A stretch of 64,000 bases of DNA from CBDHEY01 sp965262305 (GTDB lineage: Bacteria > Pseudomonadota > Gammaproteobacteria > Pseudomonadales > Cellvibrionaceae): assembly GCA_965262305.1 (NCBI GenBank), contig CBDHEY010000002.1, forward strand, positions 620,001-684,000. The letters are read 5' to 3'. The notes beneath the pieces are model-generated. The model was not told the origin of the DNA, made no database searches, and saw nothing but the letters and a program-made list of their open reading frames with translations. The position numbers were made by a program, and so were the translations under genes. How positions within the stretch are numbered: position 1 is the stretch's first letter; each line of letters begins with the position of its first letter. Positions 26,625 to 36,076 of this stretch are shown piece by piece.

Positions 26625-28547
26625 TTATTGTGACTTTCTCACTCTTAAGTACCATTCTGATAGAAGGCGTACTTGCTTTTCTGTATAGCCACGCTCAATC
26701 ATGCGATTGACAAAATCTTCATGTTTCTTTTTGTCATCGGCAGAGGATTTTGTGTTGAAGGAAATAACAGGTAATAGATCTTCAGTATTCGAAAACATTT
26801 TCTTTTCGATTACTGTTCGAAGTTTTTCGTAACTTGTCCAAACTGGATTTTTACCTTCGTTATTCGCCCTAGCGCGAAGCATAAAATTCACAATTTCATT
26901 ACGGAAATCTTTCGGATTACTAATCCCAGCAGGTTTTTCAATCTTTTCGAGCTCTTCATTTAAAGCTGCGCGATTGAGCAGTTCACCTGTTTCTGGATCG
27001 CGAAACTCCTGGTCTTGTATCCAGAAGTCAGCATAGGTCACATAACGATCGAAGATGTTTTGGCCATATTCTGAATAGGATTCTAGATAGGCCGTTTGGA
27101 TTTCTTTACCGATGAATTCCACATACCGAGGAGCTAGGTACTCCTTAATAAATCCTAAATATCTATCGCGGGTTTCTTCCGGATATTGTTCTTGCTCAAT
27201 TTGCTGTTCCAACACATATAACAAATGTACTGGGTTTGCAGCAATTTCTGTTGTGTCAAAGTTAAAAACACGAGAAAGTATTTTGAAGGCAAATCGAGTC
27301 GATAGTCCTTCCATACCTTCATCCACGCCAGCATTATCTTTATACTCTTGTAAAGATTTAGCTTTTGGGTCTTTGTCCTTTAAGTTCTGTCCGTCATAAA
27401 TGCCCATTTTTGAAAAAATGCTCGAGTTTTCTGGGGCTTTTAATCGAGATAAAACAGAAAAGCGAGCGAGCATTTTTAATGTATCTGGTGCGCAAGGTGC
27501 TAGATTAAGTGAACTGTTTTCCAATAGCTTTTCATAAATTCGTATTTCATCGCTGACACGCAAACAATAAGGTACTTTTACAATGTAAACACGGTCAATA
27601 AATGCTTCATTATTTTTGTTATTCTTAAAACTTTGCCACTCTGCTTCGTTAGAATGCGCCAATACAACACCTTCAAACGGAATCGCTCCCATACCTTCGG
27701 TACTGTTAAAGTTACCTTCTTGAGTCGCAGTTAATAATGGATGAAGCACCTTTATGGGTGCCTTGAACATTTCTACAAATTCCATCAAGCCTTGATTGGC
27801 ACGACAAAGCCCTCCTGAAAAACTATAAGCATCTGGATCGTTTTGAGGAAAATCTTCTAGCTTACGAATGTCGACTTTCCCTACAAGAGAAGAGATATCT
27901 TGATTGTTTTCATCACCAGGTTCGGTTTTTGAAACAGCGATTTGATCGAGGATCGAAGGATAAATTTTAACAACTTTAAACTTGCTGATATCTCCGCCGT
28001 ATTCGTGTAATCGTTTAGCAGCCCAAGGCGACATAATATTTTTTAAGTATCGATTAGGAATTCCGTAATCCTCAGAGAGGATTTGAGCGTCTTCTTGTGG
28101 GTCAAATAACCCAAGCGGTGATTCAAAAACGGGCGAATCTTCTAAACAGTAAATTGGCTCTTTTTCTATTAGCGATTTGAGTTTTTCCGCTAAAGACGAT
28201 TTACCACCACCAACGGGACCAAGAAGATAAAGAATTTGTTTCTTCTCTTCCAGACCTTGTGCCGCGTGCTTGAAGAAGGAAACAATTTGCTCAATGGCTT
28301 CTTCCATGCCATGAAACTCTTCAAACACCTTGTAGCGTTTAATAATCTTATTAGAGAAAATTCGACTGTTTCGCGAATCTTTAGATGTGTCTATAAGCTC
28401 TGGCTCACCAATTGCTGACAGGATTCTTTCAGCCGCAGAAGCATAGACAGATGGGTCTTTTTTACACAGATTTAAGTATTCCTGAATACTTATTGTCTCT
28501 TGCTGAGACGCCTCGTAACGTTCGCGGTAATGACTAAAAATTGTCAT
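26625..28547 (-). CDS. prkA: PrkA-type AAA+ serine protein kinase (YeaG)
   Basis: 640 residues, usual length. An AAA+ domain (about 60-390) with P-loop GPVGGGKSSL (Lys116), and the C-terminal PrkA kinase-like domain. In E. coli YeaG acts in nitrogen starvation and stationary phase with YeaH, and members are reported as Ser kinases or AAA proteases. GAGGAGACTCAC precedes the ATG. First gene of prkA-yeaH-spoVR; the downstream gene starts 26 bases on. Confidence 0.95.
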   Translation of the reverse strand: MTIFSHYRERYEASQQETISIQEYLNLCKKDPSVYASAAERILSAIGEPELIDTSKDSRNSRIFSNKIIKRYKVFEEFHGMEEAIEQIVSFFKHAAQGLEEKKQILYLLGPVGGGKSSLAEKLKSLIEKEPIYCLEDSPVFESPLGLFDPQEDAQILSEDYGIPNRYLKNIMSPWAAKRLHEYGGDISKFKVVKIYPSILDQIAVSKTEPGDENNQDISSLVGKVDIRKLEDFPQNDPDAYSFSGGLCRANQGLMEFVEMFKAPIKVLHPLLTATQEGNFNSTEGMGAIPFEGVVLAHSNEAEWQSFKNNKNNEAFIDRVYIVKVPYCLRVSDEIRIYEKLLENSSLNLAPCAPDTLKMLARFSVLSRLKAPENSSIFSKMGIYDGQNLKDKDPKAKSLQEYKDNAGVDEGMEGLSTRFAFKILSRVFNFDTTEIAANPVHLLYVLEQQIEQEQYPEETRDRYLGFIKEYLAPRYVEFIGKEIQTAYLESYSEYGQNIFDRYVTYADFWIQDQEFRDPETGELLNRAALNEELEKIEKPAGISNPKDFRNEIVNFMLRARANNEGKNPVWTSYEKLRTVIEKKMFSNTEDLLPVISFNTKSSADDKKKHEDFVNRMIERGYTEKQVRLLSEWYLRVRKSQ

Positions 28548-28867
28548 TGTGAGTCTCCTCGTTCGCCTTATATTCCAGGTTTTAGTTGATCAAAGTATTT
28601 ATGCCATACTTTAAGGATAGTCCCTTTGTCTCGCTCTCTCTATACCTTGACCAGAAAATATTGAATTAATTCGAAAAATAATTATTCAAAAAGCACGCCA
28701 TACTTTTTATTTTCGCATTAAAATGAAGTTAATTTAGTTTATTGGGTTTTGTTTTCAAAAGCCGATGAAATTTTTTAATCCTTTTCATTTATTCGGACAA
28801 TTTAACTAGAATTGGTTCAATATGGTATGAGGTAAATAACCTAATAAAATATTCACTGCTTTAGGCG
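28548..28867. other. Intergenic leader of prkA
   Basis: 320 bases between apaH stop and prkA start, both on the minus strand. AT-rich, with no gene. The prkA promoter should lie here. I looked for a sigma-54 TGGCAC-N5-TTGCA element and did not find one on the minus strand. The glpE gene that Pseudomonas carries at this place is not present. Confidence 0.4.
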
Positions 28868-29686
28868 TTACAGGTCGCAATCGCAATTTATGGCAATTTT
28901 TTCGTGCTTTTCGAGGTGCAGTAAAGTCAATTTCCCTCCCCAAACACAGCCTGTGTCGAGTCCTATAAAATTGGGGGTATTTGTTTCTCCGAGTAGAGCG
29001 GCCCAATGACCAAACAACACTTTTTTGTTTTTGATTTGATGGTTTTTATGACTAAACCATGGTTTATAGCCCTTTGGTGCGGAATCTGGTCCTGTTTTAG
29101 TTTCTAGCTCCAGTTTCCCTTGCGAGTCACAAAAACGCATTCGAGTAAAATAATTTGTAATTAAACGGAGTCGTTCCATACCTTTTAGCGAGTCTGACCA
29201 TTTGTCTGGTTGATTCCCGTACATGTTTTTAAAGAAGGCTTTATTATTTTTTGACTTTAAAACGCTCTGCACTTCAGCCGCGCACTCGAGAGATTTGCTA
29301 ATAGTCCATTGCGGAGGTATCCCTGCGTGAACCATGGTGTAACCAAGTTCCGAATCGTGGTGAAGCAAAGGTTTTGCCAGCAACCAATCTACAATTTCAT
29401 TTCGTTTCTTCGCTTTTAAGAGTGCACTGAGAGTATCTTTTCTTCGGATCTCTGCATTTCCCAATACGACTGCTAAAAAATGTAAATCGTGGTTCCCCAG
29501 TACAACTTTTAATGAACCTCTCAAATCCATTAAGAAGTTAAGTGTTTCTAGGCTATCTGGCCCTCGATTGATCAAATCACCTGCTGCCCAAAGAGTATCT
29601 TTCGATGGAGAAAAATCGACTTTTTTTAATAGCTTCTTGAGAGGTTTGATGCACCCTTGGATGTCACCTACCGCATAAGTCGCCAT
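28868..29686 (-). CDS. apaH: Bis(5'-nucleosyl)-tetraphosphatase, symmetrical (Ap4A hydrolase)
   Basis: 272 residues, standard length. Hydrolyses Ap4A and removes Np4 caps from RNA. Metallophosphoesterase motifs are visible: GDIQGC, GDLINRGPDS, LGNHDLHFL and the late GTDTG-like IGLDTGCVWGG loop. Final gene of the lptD-surA-pdxA-rsmA-apaG-apaH series, about 200 bases after apaG. Confidence 0.96.
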   Translation of the reverse strand: MATYAVGDIQGCIKPLKKLLKKVDFSPSKDTLWAAGDLINRGPDSLETLNFLMDLRGSLKVVLGNHDLHFLAVVLGNAEIRRKDTLSALLKAKKRNEIVDWLLAKPLLHHDSELGYTMVHAGIPPQWTISKSLECAAEVQSVLKSKNNKAFFKNMYGNQPDKWSDSLKGMERLRLITNYFTRMRFCDSQGKLELETKTGPDSAPKGYKPWFSHKNHQIKNKKVLFGHWAALLGETNTPNFIGLDTGCVWGGKLTLLHLEKHEKIAINCDCDL

Positions 29687-29886
29687 TTTGGTTTCTCCTC
29701 TCTTAAGTTTTAATAATATTTAGACATAAATGAATAATGAGCTTAATCAAATCTACCAAGTCGCGCAATAACACATTTTTGTGCCTTATTTAACAGATTA
29801 AGAACTGGGTCATACATCGTAATTTTACGAGGCGTGATTGAAAAAGTAGTATCGGCTGACAGAGTTATGCCGAATCTAAGTTAAGA

Positions 29887-30261
29887 TCAATGCAAAGAAT
29901 GCGGTAAAACCAAAGCAAACAAAGGGATTTCGACTTTGAAAAGTGAATTATCTGCTGCAACAAACTCGTAGTGACCCTGCATTGTGCCAGGAGGTGTATG
30001 AATAACCACACCACTTGTATAGCTATAGCTCTCTCCTGGAGAGATTTTGGGTTGCTCACCTATCACTCCTTCACCTTGCACTTCTTGTTTTCTTTCTTCG
30101 CTGTCTTTTATATACCAATAGCGATTCAAAAGTTGCACGGTTCCAGTGCCAAAATTTTCAATTGTAATGTTGTATGCAAACACAAACTGATTTAACTCAG
30201 GACGAGATTGCTCTTCTATGTAATGGCTATTTACGTCGATATTAATCGATTCTTGCATCAT
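29887..30261 (-). CDS. apaG: ApaG protein
   Basis: 124 residues from the ATG at 30261, one base after the rsmA stop; the longer frame reads through rsmA in another phase. Standard ApaG length and start (MMQESINIDVNSHYI). FN3-like beta sandwich with the conserved GEGVIGEQPKISPGESYSYTSG and PPGTMQGHYEF. Thought to bind nucleotides or Co2+ and to act with ApaH; mechanism is unclear. Confidence 0.95.
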   Translation of the reverse strand: MMQESINIDVNSHYIEEQSRPELNQFVFAYNITIENFGTGTVQLLNRYWYIKDSEERKQEVQGEGVIGEQPKISPGESYSYTSGVVIHTPPGTMQGHYEFVAADNSLFKVEIPLFALVLPHSLH

Positions 30262-30262
30262 T

Positions 30263-31078
30263 TTAATTCTGTTGAGTGGCGAAAAGAAAATTGGAAAGTT
30301 CCGCATATTCTGTAAGAGTGAGTTCTTCAGCTCGTTTCGAGAAATCAGCGTTACACTGTTCCATAATTTCATCTTCCATAATAGATTTCAATGCGTTTCT
30401 TAATGTTTTTCTTCTTTGGGAGAAAGCCGCTTTAACAAGTTTTTCCAGCGTATTGATATCTTTTACTTCAATTTGAGGTGTCTTGTAGGGTGTCAAGCGA
30501 ACAATCGCTGAGTCAACTTTTGGTGCAGGATGAAAACTCTCTGGAGGTACGTCAAATAAATGTTCAACAGCGCAATAATATTGGCTCATGATACTCAATC
30601 GTCCGTAGTTTTTATTGCCTGGCATAGCCGCGAGCCTTTGTACAACTTCTTTTTGTAACATGAAATGCATATCCGCGATGCAGTCACGTTGCGCCAAAAG
30701 ATGAAATATAAGTGGTGTTGAAATATTGTAAGGTAGGTTACCAACGATTCGCAGAAGGGGCTTCTCTTCAGAATAAAATTGTCTGAAATCGAAATCAAGC
30801 GCATCAGCTTGATGAATTTTAAACTCTTCGTAGCTTGCGAATTGTGCCAAGAGCAGTGGGATCAGATCGCGATCTAGCTCAATAACTTGGAGTTTTTTAC
30901 ATGATTCTAAGAGTAATGCTGTTATCGCGCCTTGACCAGGTCCTATCTCGATTAGGTTATCTGTGCTTTTTGGGGCAATACTCCTAACTATGTGTGAAAT
31001 TATTCCTCGATCAACAAGGAAGTTTTGACCAAATCGCTTTTTAGCCTTGTGGCCACCAGTAAGTAAACGCTTATTCAC
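30263..31078 (-). CDS. rsmA: 16S rRNA (A1518/A1519-N6,N6) dimethyltransferase
   Basis: 271 residues. Dimethylates two adjacent adenosines near the 3' end of 16S rRNA. Visible: RFGQNFLVDRGI start, SAM-binding IGPGQGAITALLLE, catalytic NLPYNIST, and the C-terminal SQRRKTLRNAL. Overlaps pdxA by eight bases, so translation is coupled. Confidence 0.96.
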   Translation of the reverse strand: MNKRLLTGGHKAKKRFGQNFLVDRGIISHIVRSIAPKSTDNLIEIGPGQGAITALLLESCKKLQVIELDRDLIPLLLAQFASYEEFKIHQADALDFDFRQFYSEEKPLLRIVGNLPYNISTPLIFHLLAQRDCIADMHFMLQKEVVQRLAAMPGNKNYGRLSIMSQYYCAVEHLFDVPPESFHPAPKVDSAIVRLTPYKTPQIEVKDINTLEKLVKAAFSQRRKTLRNALKSIMEDEIMEQCNADFSKRAEELTLTEYAELSNFLFATQQN

Positions 31079-32063
31079 TGGATTGGCTTGCCGCTACAAG
31101 TTTTTCAGCATAGCCAAGTGCCGTTTCTAGGCTACCTGTGTTTGCGATGCCTTTTCCTGCAATATTAAGAGCCGTGCCATGATCGACAGATGTGCGAATA
31201 AATGGCAGGCCAAGAGTGATATTGACAGCCTCCCCAAAGCCTTGGCTTTTTAAAACAGGCAAGCCTTGATCATGGTACATGGCTAGCACCGCATCAGTAT
31301 CTTGCAAATATTGTGGTGTAAATAAGGTGTCAGCAGGCAGAGGGCCGATTAATGCCGCACCAGAGTTTCTTAACTCATCCAGTACAGGGTTTATTGTTTC
31401 AATTTCTTCCAATCCTAGATGACCATTCTCGCCTGCATGAGGGTTTAGGCCACAAATGAGAATTTTAGGATGAGAAATACCAAACTTCGTCTTGAGTTCG
31501 CTGATTAGTATCTGGATAACTTCGCTTAAGCTTTCCTGGGTGATAGCGCTAGCGACGTCTTTCAAAGGAATATGGGTTGTTGCTAAAGCCACCCTTAGGT
31601 TTTTCGTGGCAAGCATCATAACCACTTTTTTGACATTGCTGAGTTCTGCGAAAAACTCGGTATGTCCGCTAAAAGCGATGCCGGAATCATTTATGATGCT
31701 TTTTTGAACTGGACCGGTAACAAGCGCGTCAGCGTCATTGCTTAGACAAAGGCTAGCCGCCTTTTTGAGCGTTTCGAGCACATATGGTGAATTTCTAGAA
31801 TCAAGATTTCCAGGTATTACTTTGGCTGCGCATTGAACTGGAATAATGCTTATTTCACCTTCACTAGATCGCCGAGCGTGAGATGGGTCAAAGGTATGCA
31901 ATGAAATCGTTAACCCAAGCGATTCAGCCGAATGCATTAGCAGCTCAGGATCACAAATTGCGATGAACTCGCAATCTTGACTGCGTTGGGCGATTTTTAC
32001 TGCTAGCTCGGGTCCGACGCCTGCGGGCTCACCAGGAGTATAAAGTATGCGTTTGTAGCTCAA
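31071..32063 (-). CDS. pdxA: 4-hydroxythreonine-4-phosphate dehydrogenase
   Basis: 330 residues. NAD-dependent step of the DXP-dependent pyridoxal phosphate pathway. Visible: TPGEPAGVGPELAVK start, the metal-ligand SGHTEFFA, AGENGHLGLEEI, and AMYHDQGLPVLKSQGF with its metal His/Asp. Complete. Lies 31 bases after surA and overlaps rsmA. Confidence 0.96.
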   Translation of the reverse strand: MSYKRILYTPGEPAGVGPELAVKIAQRSQDCEFIAICDPELLMHSAESLGLTISLHTFDPSHARRSSEGEISIIPVQCAAKVIPGNLDSRNSPYVLETLKKAASLCLSNDADALVTGPVQKSIINDSGIAFSGHTEFFAELSNVKKVVMMLATKNLRVALATTHIPLKDVASAITQESLSEVIQILISELKTKFGISHPKILICGLNPHAGENGHLGLEEIETINPVLDELRNSGAALIGPLPADTLFTPQYLQDTDAVLAMYHDQGLPVLKSQGFGEAVNITLGLPFIRTSVDHGTALNIAGKGIANTGSLETALGYAEKLVAASQSSE

Positions 32064-32094
32064 TGGGCTCGGCCTGGGTCCAAATTTTAGTTTA

Positions 32095-33390
32095 TTAGAT
32101 TCTTACGTCGATAAATGCACCGTCGCGCATTTCTTGTACCCAAAGTTGTACTTCGTCTTCGAAGCGGCGACTTCTGATAATATTGCCTGCCCGTGCTCGC
32201 AACATTTCTTCAGTCATATCTTCATTTCGTCTCTCTTGAACTTGCAATATATGCCATCCAAACTGAGTTTGAAAAGGTTCGCTGACTGTTCCTACTTCAA
32301 TGCCGTTCATAACTGATTCAAATTCTGGGACAAATATACCGGGGGTAGACCAACCCATATCACCGCCAGAAAGTTTTGAGCCAATATCGTCTGTGTGTTC
32401 TCGGGCCATATCCTCAAATTTGCTTTTACCATCGATAATCTCTTGACGAATTTCTGCGAGACGATCCCTTGTTTGAGTGCTGTTATAGAGCTCATTTGGT
32501 TCCAGTAATATATGACGCACCTTAGACTGGGTCACCATACGCTTCTCGTCACCTTTTTTTCCTTTAAGCTTTAAAATATGGAAACCCGCTTTACTTCGCA
32601 AAGGCTTTGTTATCTGACCTTCTTTTAAATCAGGGACCACATTAGCAAATAAAGTTGGAAGTGCAGATGTTTTGCGCCAACCTAAATCTCCACCTTTTAA
32701 AGCGGCAGCTCCTTTTGATTCAGCAATCGCAGTTGCTTCAAAATTGGCGCCGCTGATAAGTTTGTGAAATAAGTCATTTGCTTTTTGCTCAATTGCTTGA
32801 GTTTCCTCAAATGTGGCTGAGTTTGCAACAGGTAAGAATATGTGACCAAGATTATAGTCGGGAGAAGCCCAGAATTTTGCGTCGGCGGACTTTAGAAAGC
32901 TGTCTATATCTTGATCGGATATCTGTATTCTAGAATTGACTACGCCGCGCGACACTTGCTGAATAAGTAATTGCCGGCGGATAGTGCGGCGATAATCATT
33001 TAGGCTGCGTCCCATTTTCCCTAAATCTGCTTCAAGTTGACTACGGCTAATTTTTTGTTGTTGCAAGAGGTTGTTAATAGCTAAATCTATTTCTTGATCT
33101 GTCGGGTCTAACCCGAAACGCTTTGCGGCGTTAATCTGAAGAGTTTCATTGATTAAAAGGTCTAATACCTGCTTTTTGATCTCTGTTTTACTTGGTAGTG
33201 TCACGCCAGAAGATCGTGCATTGATCAAAATTTCTTCTGTTTTTTCCTCTAATTCAGATTGGGTAATCGCTCGGTTGTCAACAATGGCAACTATGCGATC
33301 GAGCAATTCAATATCAGCAATCGTGTTTAATGGTGCCGTTATACATACGAATAAAATAAACAGTGATTCAATAGGGTGTCTTAGGATCAT
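32095..33390 (-). CDS. surA: Periplasmic peptidyl-prolyl isomerase/chaperone SurA
   Basis: 431 residues from the ATG at 33390, which gives a good signal peptide (MILRHPIESLFILFVCITA). A TTG 57 bases upstream is possible but adds a non-signal tail. SurA carries unfolded outer-membrane proteins to BAM. N-terminal chaperone domain (VAIVDNRAITQSELEE ... SRSQLEADL) followed by two parvulin domains, each with a GGDLGW or GGDMGW loop and a GFHIL/GWHIL strand. Directly follows lptD, whose folding needs SurA. Confidence 0.94.
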   Translation of the reverse strand: MILRHPIESLFILFVCITAPLNTIADIELLDRIVAIVDNRAITQSELEEKTEEILINARSSGVTLPSKTEIKKQVLDLLINETLQINAAKRFGLDPTDQEIDLAINNLLQQQKISRSQLEADLGKMGRSLNDYRRTIRRQLLIQQVSRGVVNSRIQISDQDIDSFLKSADAKFWASPDYNLGHIFLPVANSATFEETQAIEQKANDLFHKLISGANFEATAIAESKGAAALKGGDLGWRKTSALPTLFANVVPDLKEGQITKPLRSKAGFHILKLKGKKGDEKRMVTQSKVRHILLEPNELYNSTQTRDRLAEIRQEIIDGKSKFEDMAREHTDDIGSKLSGGDMGWSTPGIFVPEFESVMNGIEVGTVSEPFQTQFGWHILQVQERRNEDMTEEMLRARAGNIIRSRRFEDEVQLWVQEMRDGAFIDVRI

Positions 33391-33458
33391 TTCTTTTAAC
33401 TTAAAAAAAGGTTGTTTTTGTGAATTCAGACTTTGGTGCACTAGCAAAAAAGCCTGAA

Positions 33459-35918
33459 TTATCGCTTTTGTTTTCTCTGATCATAGCCGTAAATACCGTC
33501 GTTTAAAATAGCATTTATTTTCGCTCCAGAGCCGCCAAGCCCCTTTAAGTGGAATTCCATGAATAAGCCTGAATCAGATTTTGCGGATTCTGAGTCCGTT
33601 AATGAAGCAATATTACTATCTAGCCACTTTCTTGCTAGGAAACGAACCCGATAACAACAGTCGTCATATTCGAACCCGATGAAGGTTTCAAGTTCCTGGC
33701 TATTTTGAAAGTCATAATTTGATCTGGCCATCATTGCCCATTGAGGCGAAATCTGTATTGCAGTGGAAACGTCTGTTTGCTCCAACGTTTCTATTCCTGT
33801 TGCACCAGGAATGTCGCCATTGGTGCGAGTGTAAGCAAAGTTAAATAGATTTGTTTTGTTTTTTGTTGCGTAGTGAAATCTCGCTGTCGAACGATTCGTC
33901 CTTTCGTTCTTTGTGTCATAGATGGCGTTCAAAATAAATTCAGCGTTTTGATTCAGGAAAGCACTGGTTTCTAGCGCAACTTCTGAGCTGCTTACATTCA
34001 AATTTTCTAGTGGGTCAAGCTCGTCGAGGAATACGCGTCTATCTTGCCGATAGTAGATTTTGCCTAGGCTCACTCTAAATGTTTCTTGCCCATTTTTGTT
34101 GTTAATAAATCGTGAGCTTGCCCCCAAGGTGAGTTGGTTCGCGTCGTCAATTCTGTCAGAGCCAATAAATCGAGAATCACGAAACAGCTGGTCATAAGAG
34201 AAAGTGCGAAAGAATGTATCGAAGTTTAGATCTTGGCTACCTAGCAAATTAAATAGGTCGGATTGATCTACAAATTCGCGGTAAAGATAAAATGCTCTAG
34301 GTTCAAAAGTATGAGTAAATCCTGAAAACGACCTTTCAAAACGTAATCCAGTATCGATGCTGGTTTGAAAAGCATCATAATTTTGATTACTTCGGCCATC
34401 GAGATCATTGTTGCTGCGACTCGCACTTAAATCATAATTTAAATATTTGTAACCAACTTCTGGCTTAAAGAATCCCCAAGGTGACTTTTTATTCCAGTTA
34501 GCGCGGTAATCAAGAGAAACACGGTTACCTTCAATAGCGTCAAAAGCGCTAGTGCTTACAAACTTTGAGATGCTGTTTTGTAGGGTAGTGGAGAAACTTC
34601 GCCATTGATAAAATCCGTCAATATCGAGTTGTGGCTCTTTCTTATAGGTGTTACTGACTCCGCCTAAAAGTAGCTGGTGATCTTCCAGGAGCGCGCCAAA
34701 GTTCCAATTATCGCCACGAAAGCCAAGGCTAAATATTTGATCTAGTTGGGAATTATTAGACACGGCAAAAGATGATGAACCAAGGTCTCTGAAGTAGTCA
34801 ATGTCACTGACCTTGCTGAAATCATTGTGTATGTACCAGCCTCTTGTTGAACCGCCATCTTGTTCGAAATTAATTAGCCAACGATTATTACCTTTATTCG
34901 GGTTGGCTTGTTCCTCAGTTATTTCTCCGGAATCGATGAGATCTTGTAAATCCTGATCGTTACTTCCGCTGTCATTTGGGAGGAATGCGCCGCGTAATTC
35001 GCTCTTTACCCATGGAATCAGATGGCGAAACTCGGTTTCTAGCATGGGGCCTCGGCTTGTTATCAGCCTTGGAGTAATCGTCGCATCGTAGTTAGGTGCA
35101 ATGTTCCAATAGTAGGGTAGAGCAATATCAAAGCCTCCATCCTCGCTACTGCTTAATGCTGGAAACAAAAATCCAGATTGGCGTTCTTCTCCAACAGGAA
35201 ACGAAATGTAAGGTAGGTATAAGACGGGTACTGACGCAATCTTGAGTTTTACGTTTTTACCCTTTCCCTGTCGTGTTTCGCTATTGATGCTTAGGGTTTC
35301 GCCTTCTAGGCTCCAACCATTGTTATCTGGTTCGCAGCTCGTTATTTTGCCGTTTTCTAGCTGAATAATATTGTCCGAAACCTGACCAATTGCTGATGCA
35401 GAGCCTCGAAGATGTGTTTCGTGCATGACGAAAGAAGCACCTTCAAATCGAGAGCGATTATTCTTGAATTCTACTTTAGCATTATTGCCTTTGATTAAAA
35501 TCCCTGGCTGGCGAATGGTGACATCACCGGAAAGTTGTGCTTTGTCGGCTAATCGATCATATTGCATCTGCTGCGCAGTAAGAGATTTATTCCCTTGCCG
35601 GACAGTCACAGAACCGCTTAAATTAGCATTGTTCCCGTGAGACACTTCAGCGTTATTGGCTTCCACGAGAAGCGTTTCATCTTTACTTGTAGCGTTAAAG
35701 TGATTGATTGTAGGATCAACGTAAATGCCAGAACATCCTGGTCGAACCGTTTTTAATTCAGAATCCGAGAGTTCTTCGGCAGATTTCCAATCTGTCCAGG
35801 CTGCTGATGACTCGTTTGCGTAACAGCTTACGGGTGATAAAACGAGAGGGGTAATAGATAGCGTTATTATGGTTAACGCATGGCGGAATTTTAAGGTGCG
35901 GTTAGGCCGCTTGTTCAT
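33459..35918 (-). CDS. lptD: LPS-assembly outer-membrane protein LptD
   Basis: 819 residues from the ATG at 35918, giving a clean signal peptide ending SCYA; earlier ATGs extend it. Forms with LptE the translocon that inserts LPS in the outer leaflet. N-terminal OstA/LptA-like beta-jellyroll (repeats such as GSVTVRQGNKSLTAQQMQYD and GDVTIRQPGILIKGNNAKVEFKN), then a 26-strand-type barrel. The four disulfide Cys of the family can be seen: one in GCSGIYVDP, one in ITSCEPDN and the adjacent pair in DDCCYRV. Divergent from amgK. Confidence 0.95.
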   Translation of the reverse strand: MNKRPNRTLKFRHALTIITLSITPLVLSPVSCYANESSAAWTDWKSAEELSDSELKTVRPGCSGIYVDPTINHFNATSKDETLLVEANNAEVSHGNNANLSGSVTVRQGNKSLTAQQMQYDRLADKAQLSGDVTIRQPGILIKGNNAKVEFKNNRSRFEGASFVMHETHLRGSASAIGQVSDNIIQLENGKITSCEPDNNGWSLEGETLSINSETRQGKGKNVKLKIASVPVLYLPYISFPVGEERQSGFLFPALSSSEDGGFDIALPYYWNIAPNYDATITPRLITSRGPMLETEFRHLIPWVKSELRGAFLPNDSGSNDQDLQDLIDSGEITEEQANPNKGNNRWLINFEQDGGSTRGWYIHNDFSKVSDIDYFRDLGSSSFAVSNNSQLDQIFSLGFRGDNWNFGALLEDHQLLLGGVSNTYKKEPQLDIDGFYQWRSFSTTLQNSISKFVSTSAFDAIEGNRVSLDYRANWNKKSPWGFFKPEVGYKYLNYDLSASRSNNDLDGRSNQNYDAFQTSIDTGLRFERSFSGFTHTFEPRAFYLYREFVDQSDLFNLLGSQDLNFDTFFRTFSYDQLFRDSRFIGSDRIDDANQLTLGASSRFINNKNGQETFRVSLGKIYYRQDRRVFLDELDPLENLNVSSSEVALETSAFLNQNAEFILNAIYDTKNERTNRSTARFHYATKNKTNLFNFAYTRTNGDIPGATGIETLEQTDVSTAIQISPQWAMMARSNYDFQNSQELETFIGFEYDDCCYRVRFLARKWLDSNIASLTDSESAKSDSGLFMEFHLKGLGGSGAKINAILNDGIYGYDQRKQKR

Positions 35919-36076
35919 TCTATTTTGATTCCGACTGTTACTTATTTGAACCATAAAGTTAGGCGTTTCTTGCAAAATGTGCGATTGTATAACAGCGGCA
36001 AAATTAAGACTATTTGTTTGATGTTTTGATTATTTAGCTCAAAGTTATTGACTTTATTTGAGAGTGACTAAAACCT

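Noticed and set aside
28806..29006. 66-codon frame overlapping the end of apaH
   Set aside because: Mostly within apaH in another phase; no ribosome site.
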